From Arthrobacter oryzae (GTDB lineage Bacteria > Actinomycetota > Actinomycetes > Actinomycetales > Micrococcaceae), in NCBI RefSeq assembly GCF_030718995.1, contig NZ_CP132204.1, positions 1,240,001 to 1,304,000 on the forward strand: 64,000 nt of DNA, given 5' to 3'. The translations under genes were made by a program, and so were the position numbers. This document shows positions 49,667-61,700 of this stretch, piece by piece (position 1 is the first letter of the stretch; each line of letters opens with the position of its first letter). A model generated the notes under the pieces. It was not told where the DNA came from. It did no database searches and worked only from the letters and a program-made list of their open reading frames with translations.

Positions 49667-50326
49667 TTACTGACGGCCAGCTGAGGTGGGCAGCTCCGGG
49701 AGCTCAGTGGGGACCTCGGCGGGGAGTTCCGGCGCGGCCGGAACGGCTGCCTCGGTGGGCAGTTCCGGTGCTTCCGGAACCTCCGGGGCTTCAACGTCGA
49801 CGGCGGCATTGCCGTTGCCGGCAACCTCGGCCCCGTTGCCGTCAGCCTTGGCGGCTGCATTGGCACCTGCGTTGCCGGCGACAACGACGTCAGCGCAGTA
49901 GCCCTCGATGTTGGCTTCGCCCTCAGCGGCGACGGCCAGCGACTTAAAGCCGGTGGAGGAGGCGTCCAGGCCGCCCCTGGTGAAGGCGGTGCACAGGCCG
50001 TATGCGGCAGGGCCGGTGGCGTCCGGACCGACGGCGGCGGCCGATGCTTCGGCGCTGGCGTCTTCCCCTTCAACGGAGCCGGCTGCGTCGGCGGAAGCGG
50101 ACGGCGTGGCGGAAGCGGATGCCTCAGCGGCGCCGGACGCGGCGGTCTCGGAAACGCCGCCGACGTGCGGAGCGGGGGCGCCGAGCAGTTCGTGGGCGCT
50201 CTGCTGGATGTCAGAGGGAAGGGCTCCGGCAAATGCGGCTGCGCCGGTGCCGCCGACCGCCAGCGTGCCGGCCGCCAATGCGCTCGCAGCAACCTTACTA
50301 GTGGCAAAAATAGTGAACAAGGACAT
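49667..50326 (-). CDS. Exported Ala/Glu/Pro-rich protein of a sigma locus
   Basis: A 219-residue protein. A signal-like N-terminus (MSLFTIFATSKVAASALAAG) is followed by AAFAGALPSDIQQSAHELLG, a segment found in small exported actinobacterial proteins beside sigma genes. The middle has two Cys (YGLCTAF, EGYCADV). The C-terminal 50 residues are Pro/Glu/Ala repeats (APELPTEAAVPAAPELPAEV). GGAGGG precedes the ATG at 50326. Role unknown; it may be a target or sensor part of the sigma system. Confidence 0.65.
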   Translation of the reverse strand: MSLFTIFATSKVAASALAAGTLAVGGTGAAAFAGALPSDIQQSAHELLGAPAPHVGGVSETAASGAAEASASATPSASADAAGSVEGEDASAEASAAAVGPDATGPAAYGLCTAFTRGGLDASSTGFKSLAVAAEGEANIEGYCADVVVAGNAGANAAAKADGNGAEVAGNGNAAVDVEAPEVPEAPELPTEAAVPAAPELPAEVPTELPELPTSAGRQ

Positions 50327-50522
50327 GAAACCCTCCGAAAACATATACAACAGTGTCAGTAACGGCCAGGTTGGATCCGGCCACTCAAGCGGCGCGGACG
50401 CGGTCCGCACTCCCCTTACATCGATGCGGGGTCCGGAAAAGTTACGCGGTTCCGGAAATTCTTTCGGGGACGGCGTCGGGCCGCGCTTTTCCGGGGACCG
50501 CAGACGGGCCGATGGCCGGCAC

Positions 50523-50528
50523 TAGGAT
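50523..50528 (+). promoter_or_regulatory. TAGGAT -10 box, likely leaderless start
   Basis: TAGGAT ends six bases before the ATG at 50535 of the frameshifted gene; no ribosome site is present. Confidence 0.4.
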
Positions 50529-50534
50529 CACGAC

Positions 50535-50821
50535 ATGCGAAACCCAACCGACCTGAAGAACGCCGCCAGGACTTGGCAGACCATGGTCGACAACAACCAC
50601 GCGCTGCTACTGCGCAAGTCCGGCCACCCGGCGCTGCGCCCCATCGCGGACGCATTCCTGGCCTGGGCAGCGGAAACCGAGGGCGTGGAAATCCAGCTCC
50701 GGAAGGGCTACGTGTCCCTGCACTCGCCGCGGCTGAAGTTCGCCCAGGTCAAGCGGGCGAACAAGAAGTGGACGACGACGTCCTGGACTTCCTGGCGAAA
50801 GCGCTCCAGCAGAACAGCTGA
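50535..50821 (+). pseudogene. Small conserved-looking protein gene with a one-base frameshift
   Basis: The frame from the ATG reads MRNPTDLKNAARTWQTMVDN through FAQVKRANKK, then turns into a Trp/Thr/Ser/Arg run. The frame one base over continues sensibly as VDDDVLDFLAKALQQNS and stops at 50819-50821, right before the terminator. One base is missing at about 50768-50772 (AACAAGAAGTGGAC). The restored protein would have about 96 residues. Either a recent inactivating mutation or a sequence error. Family not recognised. Confidence 0.7.
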
Positions 50822-50828
50822 GGATGTG

Positions 50829-50869
50829 ACAGGGGGAACCCGCCGCTGCACGCGGCGGGTTCCCCCTGT
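50829..50869. terminator. Strong terminator hairpin between converging genes
   Basis: ACAGGGGGAACCCGCCG (50829-50845) and CGGCGGGTTCCCCCTGT (50853-50869) form a perfect 17-bp stem with a seven-base loop, between the small gene and the end of ppsA. Confidence 0.8.
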
Positions 50870-50886
50870 CGGTGCGGGATGCCCCG

Positions 50887-53298
<2,412 letters not shown>

Positions 53299-53449
53299 AG
53301 TTGCTGCTCCTTTGCAGATGATGGCATGCAGATGTGCCGCCCCGCTCGCGGCGATAGCCGGTTGGTGGGCGCGAATCCTGTCCACAGTGACAGGTCTCGG
53401 GCGCTCTTTCCACATGATGTGCGCCACACTGAGATTGTGAAACTTTTCC

Positions 53450-54268
53450 CTAATGCTTGAGGTTCATGCGCTGCAGGATGGTCGCAGCCATTTCCTCCAC
53501 GGAGACTGTTGCTGAATTCAGGTACGGAATCCGGTGGGAGACGTACAACTGCTCGGCGCTGCGCAGCTCGAAGCCGCACTGCCGAAGCGACGCGTAGGGC
53601 GAACCGCGGCGCCGTTCGGTGCGGATCTGGCTCAGGCGCAGGGGGTTGGAGGAGAGGCCGAAACATTTCTCAACGAAGGGCCTCAGCGGCTTGGGGAGTC
53701 CCTCCCGCTCAAAGTCCTCGTCCACCAGGGGGAAGTTCGCGGCGAAGATTCCGTGTTGCAGCGCCAGGTACATGGTGGTGGGAGTTTTTCCGCAGCGGGA
53801 CGGCGCCACCAGGATAACCTGGGCCTTCTCCAGCGCACGCAGGCTTTGCCCGTCGTCGTGTTCCATGGCGTACTCGACCGCGGCCATCCTGGACTGATAA
53901 CGCTCCGCGTTGCCCAGGCCATGCGCCCTGCCGGGCTCGCCGCTGGCCGGCGAGCCGAGGGCCTGCTCCAGCTGTCCGACATGCGTCCCGATCAGGTCCA
54001 CGATGATCCCCTGGCACGTGGCCAGGGTCTGGCGGATGTCGCTGCTGACCGCTGTGGAGAAGACGATCGGCCGCAGACCGCTGGCGGCCAGTTTGTCGAT
54101 GGTGCCCACGACTGTCCTGGCCTGTTCGACGGTGGTGATGAAAGGGACCGTGATGCGGTCGAAATGATTAGCGGGAAACTGCGTCAGCAAGGTGTTGCCG
54201 AGCGTTTCCGCGGTGATGCCGGTGCTGTCCGAAAGGAAGTAGACAGGCCGAAGATCGTCATTGGTCAT
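53450..54268 (-). CDS. ppsR: PEP synthase regulatory kinase/pyrophosphorylase
   Basis: A 272-residue DUF299-family protein that inactivates PEP synthase by ADP-dependent phosphorylation next to the active His, and reactivates it by phosphate-dependent removal. It starts [20 protein letters not shown], has the P-loop APSRCGKT (155-162), and ends with [20 protein letters not shown] and the conserved [16 protein letters not shown]. Start taken at the ATG at 54268, where family similarity begins. Placement directly before ppsA confirms the target. Confidence 0.92.
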   Translation of the reverse strand: MTNDDLRPVYFLSDSTGITAETLGNTLLTQFPANHFDRITVPFITTVEQARTVVGTIDKLAASGLRPIVFSTAVSSDIRQTLATCQGIIVDLIGTHVGQLEQALGSPASGEPGRAHGLGNAERYQSRMAAVEYAMEHDDGQSLRALEKAQVILVAPSRCGKTPTTMYLALQHGIFAANFPLVDEDFEREGLPKPLRPFVEKCFGLSSNPLRLSQIRTERRRGSPYASLRQCGFELRSAEQLYVSHRIPYLNSATVSVEEMAATILQRMNLKH

Positions 54269-54333
54269 GAACGCATTCTGCACTAAGACGGACCTTCTTG
54301 CCGTGTCCTGTCCGCGCTGTGAAAAGATCAAGC

Positions 54334-55563
54334 ATGCGTCCCATGCAGCACTCCAGCAAGCTCCAGAACGTCCGCTACGAACTCCGCGGGCCCATCCTCC
54401 AGGCGGCGAAGGAGATGGAAGCCGAAGGGCACCGGATCCTGAAGATGAACCTTGGCGACACCGCGCCGTTCGGGCTGGAAACCCCCGAGTCCGTGGTGGT
54501 GGACATGATCCACCACCTGCGCGGCGCCCAGGGCTACAGCGATTCCAAAGGCATCTTCTCGGCCCGCACGGCCATCTCGCAGTACTACCAGACGCGCGGC
54601 CTGATGCAGATCGGCGTCGAGGACATCTTCATCGGCAACGGCGTGAGCGAGCTTATTTCCATGTGCCTCCAGGCCTTCATGGAAGACGGTGACGAAGTCC
54701 TGGTTCCCGCCCCGGATTACCCCCTGTGGACGGCAGCCGTCACGCTGACCGGGGGCAAGCCCGTGCACTACCTGTGCGACGAGGACGAGCACTGGTGGCC
54801 GGACATGGCCGACGTCGAATCAAAGATCACCCGCCGCACCAAGGCAATCGTGATCATCAACCCGAACAATCCGACCGGCGCGGTCTACCCGCGGCACGTC
54901 CTGGAGCAATTTGCGGCGCTGGCGCGTAAGCACCACCTGGTGCTCTTCTCGGACGAGATCTACGAGAAGATCCTGTACGAGGATGCCCGGCACATCCACA
55001 CCGCCTCGGTGGCCGAGGACATCTGCGTCCTGACGTTCAGCGGCCTGTCCAAGGCCTACCGGATGCCCGGGTACCGGGCAGGGTGGGTGGCCGTCACCGG
55101 ACCGCTCGCGGCAACCCTGGCGTACCGCGAAGGGCTGGAGCTCCTGGCATCCCTGCGCCTGTGCCCGAACGTGCCCGCCCAGCATGCCATCCAGACGTGC
55201 CTTGGCGGCTACCAGAGCATCGAGGCCCTGGTCCGGCCCGGCGGCCGGCTTCGCGAGCAGCGGGACCGCGCCTATGAGCTGCTCACGGCCATTCCCGGCG
55301 TCACGTGCGTCCCGGCGGCGGCGGCCATGTACCTGTTTCCCCGCTTGGACCCGGAGCTCTACCCGTTCAAGAGCGATGAACAGTTCGTCCTGGACCTCCT
55401 GCGGGAACAGAAGATCCTGATTTCGCACGGGACTGCGTTCAACTGGCCGCGGCCGGACCACTTCCGCTTCGTCATCCTCCCGTCGGTCGAGGATATCGAG
55501 GAAGCAGTGCGCCGGATCGCCGCCTTCCTCGCCTCGTACCGGACCGGCGTGGAGGACGACTGA
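54334..55563 (+). CDS. Pyridoxal-phosphate aminotransferase, AlaA-like
   Basis: A 409-residue aminotransferase close to alanine transaminase AlaA. Features are MNLGDTAPFGLETPESVVVD, FIGNGVSELISMCLQAFMED, VIINPNNPTGAVYPRHVLEQ, LFSDEIYEKILYEDA, and the PLP Lys in TFSGLSKAYRMPGYRAGWVA. The end HFRFVILPSVEDIEEAVRRI carries the carboxylate-binding Arg. It would link pyruvate and glutamate to alanine, which fits its neighbour PEP synthase. The ATG at 54334 or 54343 may be the start; neither has a strong ribosome site. Confidence 0.85.
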   Translation: MRPMQHSSKLQNVRYELRGPILQAAKEMEAEGHRILKMNLGDTAPFGLETPESVVVDMIHHLRGAQGYSDSKGIFSARTAISQYYQTRGLMQIGVEDIFIGNGVSELISMCLQAFMEDGDEVLVPAPDYPLWTAAVTLTGGKPVHYLCDEDEHWWPDMADVESKITRRTKAIVIINPNNPTGAVYPRHVLEQFAALARKHHLVLFSDEIYEKILYEDARHIHTASVAEDICVLTFSGLSKAYRMPGYRAGWVAVTGPLAATLAYREGLELLASLRLCPNVPAQHAIQTCLGGYQSIEALVRPGGRLREQRDRAYELLTAIPGVTCVPAAAAMYLFPRLDPELYPFKSDEQFVLDLLREQKILISHGTAFNWPRPDHFRFVILPSVEDIEEAVRRIAAFLASYRTGVEDD

Positions 55564-55593
55564 ATCAGGACGGGCAACGCCTCAGGACGGCGC

Positions 55594-57597
55594 TCAGGAC
55601 GTGGCGGCCATCGGCGTGTAGCTGAAGGATTTCAGGGTTAGCGTCCCGTCCCTGGTCAGCGCCTTCAGGCCCGTTGGTGCACCCGCGGGAAAGACGAGTG
55701 AGCTGAGCGTCCTCTCGCCGCCGTTGACGAACACTTCCACGGAGCTGTAATCCACATAGATGACCAGTTGGACCCGGCCGTCGCGGGGAGCCGACTGCGC
55801 CCGCCGGACGGTGCCGTAGTCCGGCGCGAGTCCGGCAGTCTCTTTGGCGGCGCCGTCCCGGGAGACGAACGCGGTTTCCGACTCGAAGTCATAGCCCACC
55901 GTGGCGAAGACGCCGTTTTCGGCGAGCAGTTCCACCTTGGCCTCGGACCCGTCCTCGCCTGCCGCGCGTTCGAGCGTCAGGTCGAGGCGGTACGCCCCGC
56001 CGCCGGCGGCGGAAAGGTCCGTGGCGGGAAGGTCCGGCCCGGGAAGGTCGCCGGCACCGTCCGGAGTCACTTTCCGGTCCGTCACGGTGGCTGTGTCACC
56101 GTCCAGGGCCTTGAGCGCACCGGTGGGCGCGGAGACGAGCGTGGGCTTTCCGGAGACGGTCTTCAGCCGGATGTCCCGAACCACTGTGTCGGCGCCGCCG
56201 TGCCAGTCCTCGGTCGGCAGCTTGCGCGCGTAGGACCAGTTGTTCAGCCAGGCGATGGCGTGGCGGGAACCCATCCGCTGGCTTTCCGTGAGCCGGGGAT
56301 CGTCCCAGGTCACGGCCGCGTAAAAGTCGGACCCGTCATCGAGCCACTGGTGCTGCTGGTCCGCGGGTTCGAACCGGGTACCGTCCCAGGTCCCGGTCCA
56401 GTACGCCACGCCGGTGGACTTTCCCTCCTCGGCCCCGTTGGCGCTGGCGGCCAGCACCCAGGTCCGCTTGGCGGGGTCGCCGTCGACGTCGAGCTGGAAG
56501 AGTTCGGGGCACTCGAGGACGCCCAGCCCTTCGCGCTCAAAGCCGGACAGGTAACGCCATTCCTTCAGGTTGGCGGAGGCATACAGGCCGATTTTTTCCC
56601 CCTCCGCCAAGGCCATCACCCACTGGTTGTTCGCCTCATCGCGGATGATCTTGGGATCGCGCCAGTGCTGCTCCCCCGGGTTGTCCATCACCGGGTTCCC
56701 GTCGTAGGGCTTGAACGAATAGCCCTTGTCCGTGGAATAGAACAGCGACTGCCGCTGGATGCCCTCGTCCTGCTGCGTCATGACGGCGATGACCGCGCCC
56801 TCGCCGAACCCGGCGGTGTTCCCGTGGTCCACCACGGCGCTGCCCGTCTCAATGTCGCCGAGGCCGTTCTTGTACTTTTCAATGGCCACCCCCTCGTCCT
56901 TCCAGTGCACCAGGTCGGTGCTGGTGAGGTGGTACCACTCGGTGCCGTTTTCCTCGGGGTAGCCGGCGTTGTAGAGGTAGTAGTAGTGCCACTGACCGTC
57001 CAGCCAGAAGGGCCGCTGGGGATCATTCATCCAGTTTTCGCGGGGCGTGATGTGGTAGCTGGGCCGGTAGGCGGAAGCCCCGTCCGGCCGGGCAAAGGCG
57101 GACTCCGCCGGCGCGGGCAGCTCGGGCCCGGCACCCAGGTCTGCCAGCATGGCATCCACCGCTTCGGGCGTGACACAGTCCGGGCGGGCAAAGTCTGTGG
57201 AACCCTCCGGTGTTGCCTTTGCCTGGACGGCGGAGTCCTGAACGCTGGATCGCACCATGACGTCCTGCCCCGCCCTGGCGGCGGCCACCCAGCCGTCGGC
57301 GCATTCGATGGCGCGGAGGTCGGACACCCCTCCGGTCCGCAGCGGGCGCGCCAGGTTTTCCAGGCTGCGGTCTCCCCCGGCCAGCCAGAACGAGCCGTAG
57401 CGGCCCGTCGCCTGTTTGGCTTCCGCCTGGGCGCTGGCGACGTCGGCCAGGGCTTCCTCGGCCGGGCCGTCCGGGTCCTGCTGCGACCCCGCACCCACCA
57501 CGATGGCCACGGCCACCAGCACCAGCGCAGCGGCAGCGGCCACCGCCGCCCACAGGGCGCGGGGCGTGAGTTTACTGGGAAGGAACCTGAGCGACAT
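55594..57597 (-). CDS. Membrane-anchored GH32 fructan hydrolase
   Basis: A 667-residue enzyme that should cut levan, inulin or sucrose outside the cell. The N-terminus has a basic stretch and a membrane helix (about 13-37) without a clear cleavage site, then a 130-residue extra domain (EEALADVASAQAEAKQATGR, Cys-containing) not usual in GH32. The five-blade propeller follows with WMNDPQ (nucleophile Asp, 189-194), RDPKII and the acid/base motif LECPELF. The C-terminal beta-sandwich holds VEVFVNGGERTLSSLVFP. The GTG at 57603 is an alternative start. No transporter or regulator is adjacent. Confidence 0.85.
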   Translation of the reverse strand: MSLRFLPSKLTPRALWAAVAAAAALVLVAVAIVVGAGSQQDPDGPAEEALADVASAQAEAKQATGRYGSFWLAGGDRSLENLARPLRTGGVSDLRAIECADGWVAAARAGQDVMVRSSVQDSAVQAKATPEGSTDFARPDCVTPEAVDAMLADLGAGPELPAPAESAFARPDGASAYRPSYHITPRENWMNDPQRPFWLDGQWHYYYLYNAGYPEENGTEWYHLTSTDLVHWKDEGVAIEKYKNGLGDIETGSAVVDHGNTAGFGEGAVIAVMTQQDEGIQRQSLFYSTDKGYSFKPYDGNPVMDNPGEQHWRDPKIIRDEANNQWVMALAEGEKIGLYASANLKEWRYLSGFEREGLGVLECPELFQLDVDGDPAKRTWVLAASANGAEEGKSTGVAYWTGTWDGTRFEPADQQHQWLDDGSDFYAAVTWDDPRLTESQRMGSRHAIAWLNNWSYARKLPTEDWHGGADTVVRDIRLKTVSGKPTLVSAPTGALKALDGDTATVTDRKVTPDGAGDLPGPDLPATDLSAAGGGAYRLDLTLERAAGEDGSEAKVELLAENGVFATVGYDFESETAFVSRDGAAKETAGLAPDYGTVRRAQSAPRDGRVQLVIYVDYSSVEVFVNGGERTLSSLVFPAGAPTGLKALTRDGTLTLKSFSYTPMAATS

Positions 57598-57621
57598 GTC
57601 CACCGATCATCGTGATGCACA

Positions 57622-57657
57622 AACGCCGGCGCCGGTCTTATAACCGGCGCCGGCGTT
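57622..57657. terminator. 15-bp-arm hairpin downstream of the DMP19-like gene
   Basis: AACGCCGGCGCCGGT (57622-57636) and ACCGGCGCCGGCGTT (57643-57657) pair perfectly across a six-base loop. It lies between two genes of the same direction and should separate their transcripts. No long T tract follows. Confidence 0.7.
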
Positions 57658-57720
57658 CAGCAAGTTGGTCTGCTTCCGCTCAATTTTACAGGGTGCGGGC
57701 TTTCGCGGCCCCGCGGGTCT

Positions 57721-58569
57721 CTAGGCGTCAGCCTCTTCGAACTCCACGGCGGCAACGATTTCCTTGGTCGAAGGGCTGATCATGAAGGCCTCCTCGTCCT
57801 CTTCCACCATGATGAACTCGCCCTGGTCCGTGGTGAAGTGCCAGGCCAGGATGGTCTCCCCGTTGTGCTCGTAGTTGGGATCGCCCATGGTGATCTTCTG
57901 CAGTTCCTGGCCCGCGACGTCGCACAGTTCGCGGATGATGAGTTCAAACTCCGGTGCGTTCTCGAGGGCTTCTTCGGCCGCCTCGGCCTGGCGTTCCGCG
58001 AGGTTGGGGATCTGGGCCACGCGCTCGGCGATGTGCAGCTCCAGCTGCTCCTCATCAAGCAGCAGCAGGCCCTCCTGGCCGCGGAGCCAGGCGGCGTTGA
58101 GCGCGAGGATGTCCTCGGTCTCCAGCAGCGACTCGAAGGCTTCATCGAGCTCTTCGAGTTCCCGGACCGGCTCGGGGGTGGCAGTCTCCCCGTCCGTATC
58201 CCCGTCCAGGTAAATGTCGGCGTCATCCTCGGAAAGCGCATCAAATGCCTCGGCCGTGCGGTTGAACAGCGCCAGGTGGGCGGTGGCGCCCATGCCTTCC
58301 AGGCCTTCGCGGACGTAGGCGTCGATCTCCTCGCGTTCCGGCACCGTGAAGACGTACTGGGCGAAGCCGCCGGCCAGTGCCTGGGTGAGGTAGAAGTCGA
58401 CGTAGTAGCTGCGCAGGGCGTTCGGCGCGATTTCCGGGGCGTCGAGGAGCTCAGCGTACATGGCGTTGACCACCGTCACGTTGGAGTCGACAACGTCCTC
58501 GTTGGCTGCCTCGGCGGCTTCGGTTGCCAGGACGACGGGGTGCTTGCTGGCGGTCTGACCGGTGCTCAT
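57721..58569 (-). CDS. Acidic DMP19-like (DUF4375) protein
   Basis: A 282-residue strongly acidic soluble protein. Residues 48-115 match the DMP19/DUF4375 family: LRSYYVDFYLTQALAGGFAQ then YVFT and GLEGMGATAHLALFNRT. DMP19 of Neisseria mimics DNA and sequesters a DNA-binding repressor. The middle (115-215) is an Asp/Glu-rich coiled region, and the last 60 residues form a second small domain (ETILAWHFTTDQGEFIMVEE). It is divergent from the SWIM-SNF2 helicase gene, 178 bases away. DNA mimicry here is inference from the family and charge. Confidence 0.65.
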   Translation of the reverse strand: MSTGQTASKHPVVLATEAAEAANEDVVDSNVTVVNAMYAELLDAPEIAPNALRSYYVDFYLTQALAGGFAQYVFTVPEREEIDAYVREGLEGMGATAHLALFNRTAEAFDALSEDDADIYLDGDTDGETATPEPVRELEELDEAFESLLETEDILALNAAWLRGQEGLLLLDEEQLELHIAERVAQIPNLAERQAEAAEEALENAPEFELIIRELCDVAGQELQKITMGDPNYEHNGETILAWHFTTDQGEFIMVEEDEEAFMISPSTKEIVAAVEFEEADA

Positions 58570-58747
58570 GGGAAATCCTCACTGCTGAAAGCGGGTGTTA
58601 CTCAGGACCCTTCCACGCTATGCGGGTGAACGGGCCGGCAGGCCGAGGAACAGTTGAACGTTGGGCGAAGTTTCAGGGCCCCTTCCGGCTCGCTAAGATG
58701 GATCAGATAACCTGCAGATTTTTGACCTGCTGAAAGTAGCGCGCACC

Positions 58748-61700
58748 ATGCCATCCCAACCGGACGAGAGTGCGGCACTGGCGATTCAGACCCCCGCGAT
58801 CAACGACCGCTCCCTTGCGGCCGGCCTTGCCTACGCCATGGGCAGCCGGGTTTCGGGGATCTCCTTCGATGCCGCCACCGGCCTGATGCTCGGCAAGGTC
58901 CGCGGCGGGGCGGACGCGCCCTACTCCACCACCGCCAAGCTGGTCCGGAAGACCGGCGGCTGGAGCTGCACCGTCGGAGTGTGCAGCTGCCCGGTGCGGA
59001 AGGACTGCAAGCACGTGGCCGCGCTGCTGTTCGCGGCGGAGGACAATCCGGCCACCCGGGTGCAGCTGCTGGCACCTGCCGAGTCCACCCGTCTGTCCCG
59101 CGAGCCGATGATCCAGGACGTGCCGGACTGGGAACAGGCCCTGGGCCCGCTCATCGCACGGCCGGGCATCACTCCGTCCACCAACGGCATCCCGCTGGCC
59201 CTGCAGTTCGACATCGAAGAGCCCGCCCCGCACTTCTCCTACACCGGCCGGCGTGATCCGCTCCGCAGTGTCCGCCAGCTCAAGGCGAGGCCCGTCATCA
59301 TGGGCGCAAAAGGCAAGTGGATCCGCGGCGACGTCTCCTGGAACACTCTCAGCTACCTCAATTACCGGCGTGAGTGCAACGAGGCCCACGTGGAATGGAT
59401 GCAGGAATTCCTCGCGTCCCATACCGCCCTCGCCAACAGGCAGCACAACTCCACCGCGCCCTGGCTGGGACTGAACACCTATGCCGGAAAGAACCTGTGG
59501 AGCCTGCTCGCCCAGGCCCGGAAGATCGGCGTCGCGCTGGTCCATGCCGGCAGCCCGGAACCCGTGCGGTTCGTGGAGGAGCCGGCCGCCGTCGGGCTTA
59601 ACCTGACCCGTTTCGGCAGTTCCGGCGCAGCTGAAAACGGCACTGCCGCCGTCGAAACCGGCACCGCCGGCCAAATCGCCACACAGTCCGACGACGGCGG
59701 GCTGACGCTCGCGCCCACCATCACCGTTGAGGGGGAAGTGGTTGATCCCGCGTCCGTGGGGACCATCGGCCGGCCGGCGCACGGGATCTTCCTGACGTCC
59801 GGAGCAGACGCCCTGCCCGGCGTCGGCACCGGATCAATCATCACGCTGGCTCCGCTGGAAAGCGGACTCAGCGAGGAACTGCTGACCTTCGTGACCGCCG
59901 GCAGCACCCTGCACATTCCGGCGCGGGACGAGACGCGCTTCCTCACCGGTTTCTATCCCAAGCTCAAGCAGGCCGCCCGCGTCACTGCCTCGGACGAGTC
60001 CGTGGAGCTGCCCGCGCTGGCCGTTCCCACCCTGTCCCTGCTGGCCAACTACGGCGCCGACCATAAGGTGCGGCTGCACTGGGAATGGCACTACAAATCC
60101 GGGAACCTGGTCACGGCGCAGCCGCTGTGGAGGCACCCGGGCGACCACGGCTACCGTGACGACCCCGCCGAAGCCCGCATCCTCGAGGCCGTGGGCCAGC
60201 CCTGGGATATTGTCCCGAAGCTGGGCGAGTCCGCTACCGGCGGCTGGGGCACTCCGCGGCTGGCAGCCTCGGCGGAGCTCAGCGGCCTGGATACCCTGGC
60301 CTTCACCGAGGAAGTACTCCCCCGGCTCCGCAATACCCCGGATGTCGTGGTGGACACGGCGGGCGACATCGCCGACTACCGCGAGGCTGAGGAGGCCCCG
60401 GTGGTTTCCATTTCCACCAAGGCCACGGAACAGCGCGACTGGTTCGACCTTGGCATTGTGATCACGCTCGAGGGCCAGCCGGTGTCCTTCGCGGCCTTGT
60501 TCTCCGCCCTCGCCGCGGGCCAGACGAAGATGCTGCTGCCCAGCGGCGCCTATTTCTCGCTGGACCTTCCGGAACTGCACCAGCTCCGCGACCTCATCGA
60601 GGAAGCCCGTTCGCTGCAGGACAACAAGGACGCACCGCTCCAGATCAGCCGTTTCCAGGCCGGGCTCTGGGACGAACTGGCACATCTTGGCATCGTGGAC
60701 CAGCAGGCCTCCGCCTGGCGCGACGCCGTGGGCGGGCTGCTGGAGGGCGGCATCAAGGGACTGCCCCTGCCGGCAACGCTGAACGCCGAGCTGCGTCCGT
60801 ACCAGCTGGAGGGCTTCAACTGGCTGAGCTTCCTGTACCGGCACGGGCTGGGCGGGGTGCTGGCCGATGACATGGGCCTGGGCAAAACCGTCCAGGCGCT
60901 GGCGCTGATCTGCGCCGCGAAGGAAGCCGCGGGGGCCGCGGGGGAAACGGCCGACGGCGCCGCGGCACCGGCAGCCGCCGGCTCCGCACCGTTTCTGGTG
61001 GTGGCCCCCACCAGCGTGGTGGGCAACTGGGAGGCCGAAACCGCGCGGTTCGCGCCCGGGCTCACCGTCCGCGCCATGGGCGAAACGTTCGCGAAGAACG
61101 GCATGGACCCGGCCGAGGCCATGGCAGGCGTGGACATCGTGATCACGTCCTACGCCCTGTTCCGGATCGACTACGAAGCCTACGCGTCGCGGGAGTGGGC
61201 CGCCCTGGTGCTGGACGAGGCCCAGTTCGTGAAGAACCACCAGTCCAAGGCCTACCAGTGCGCGCGCAAGCTTCCGGCGGCATTCAAGCTGGCCATTACC
61301 GGCACCCCGCTGGAGAACAACCTGATGGAGTTCTGGGCGCTCACCTCGATTGTGGCGCCGGGCCTCTTCGCGAGCCCCAGCCGCTTCGCGGAGTACTACC
61401 AGAAGCCGGTGGAAAAGAACGGCGACAAGGGGCAGCTGGACAAGCTCCGCCGTCGGGTCCGTCCGCTCATGATGCGCCGCACCAAGGAGCAGGTCATCCA
61501 CGACCTGCCGCCCAAGCAGGAGCAGATCCTCGAGGTGGTGCTGAACCCACGGCACCAGAAGGTGTACCAGACGCACCTGCAGCGCGAGCGGCAGAAGATC
61601 CTGGGCCTCATCGAAGACGTCAACAAGAACCGTTTCACCATCTTCCAGTCGCTTACCCTGCTGCGGCAGCTCAGCCTGGACGCGTCCCTGGTGGATCCGT

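Noticed and set aside
55768..57615. 615-codon plus-strand open frame
   Set aside because: Antisense to the GH32 gene, which carries the catalytic motifs.
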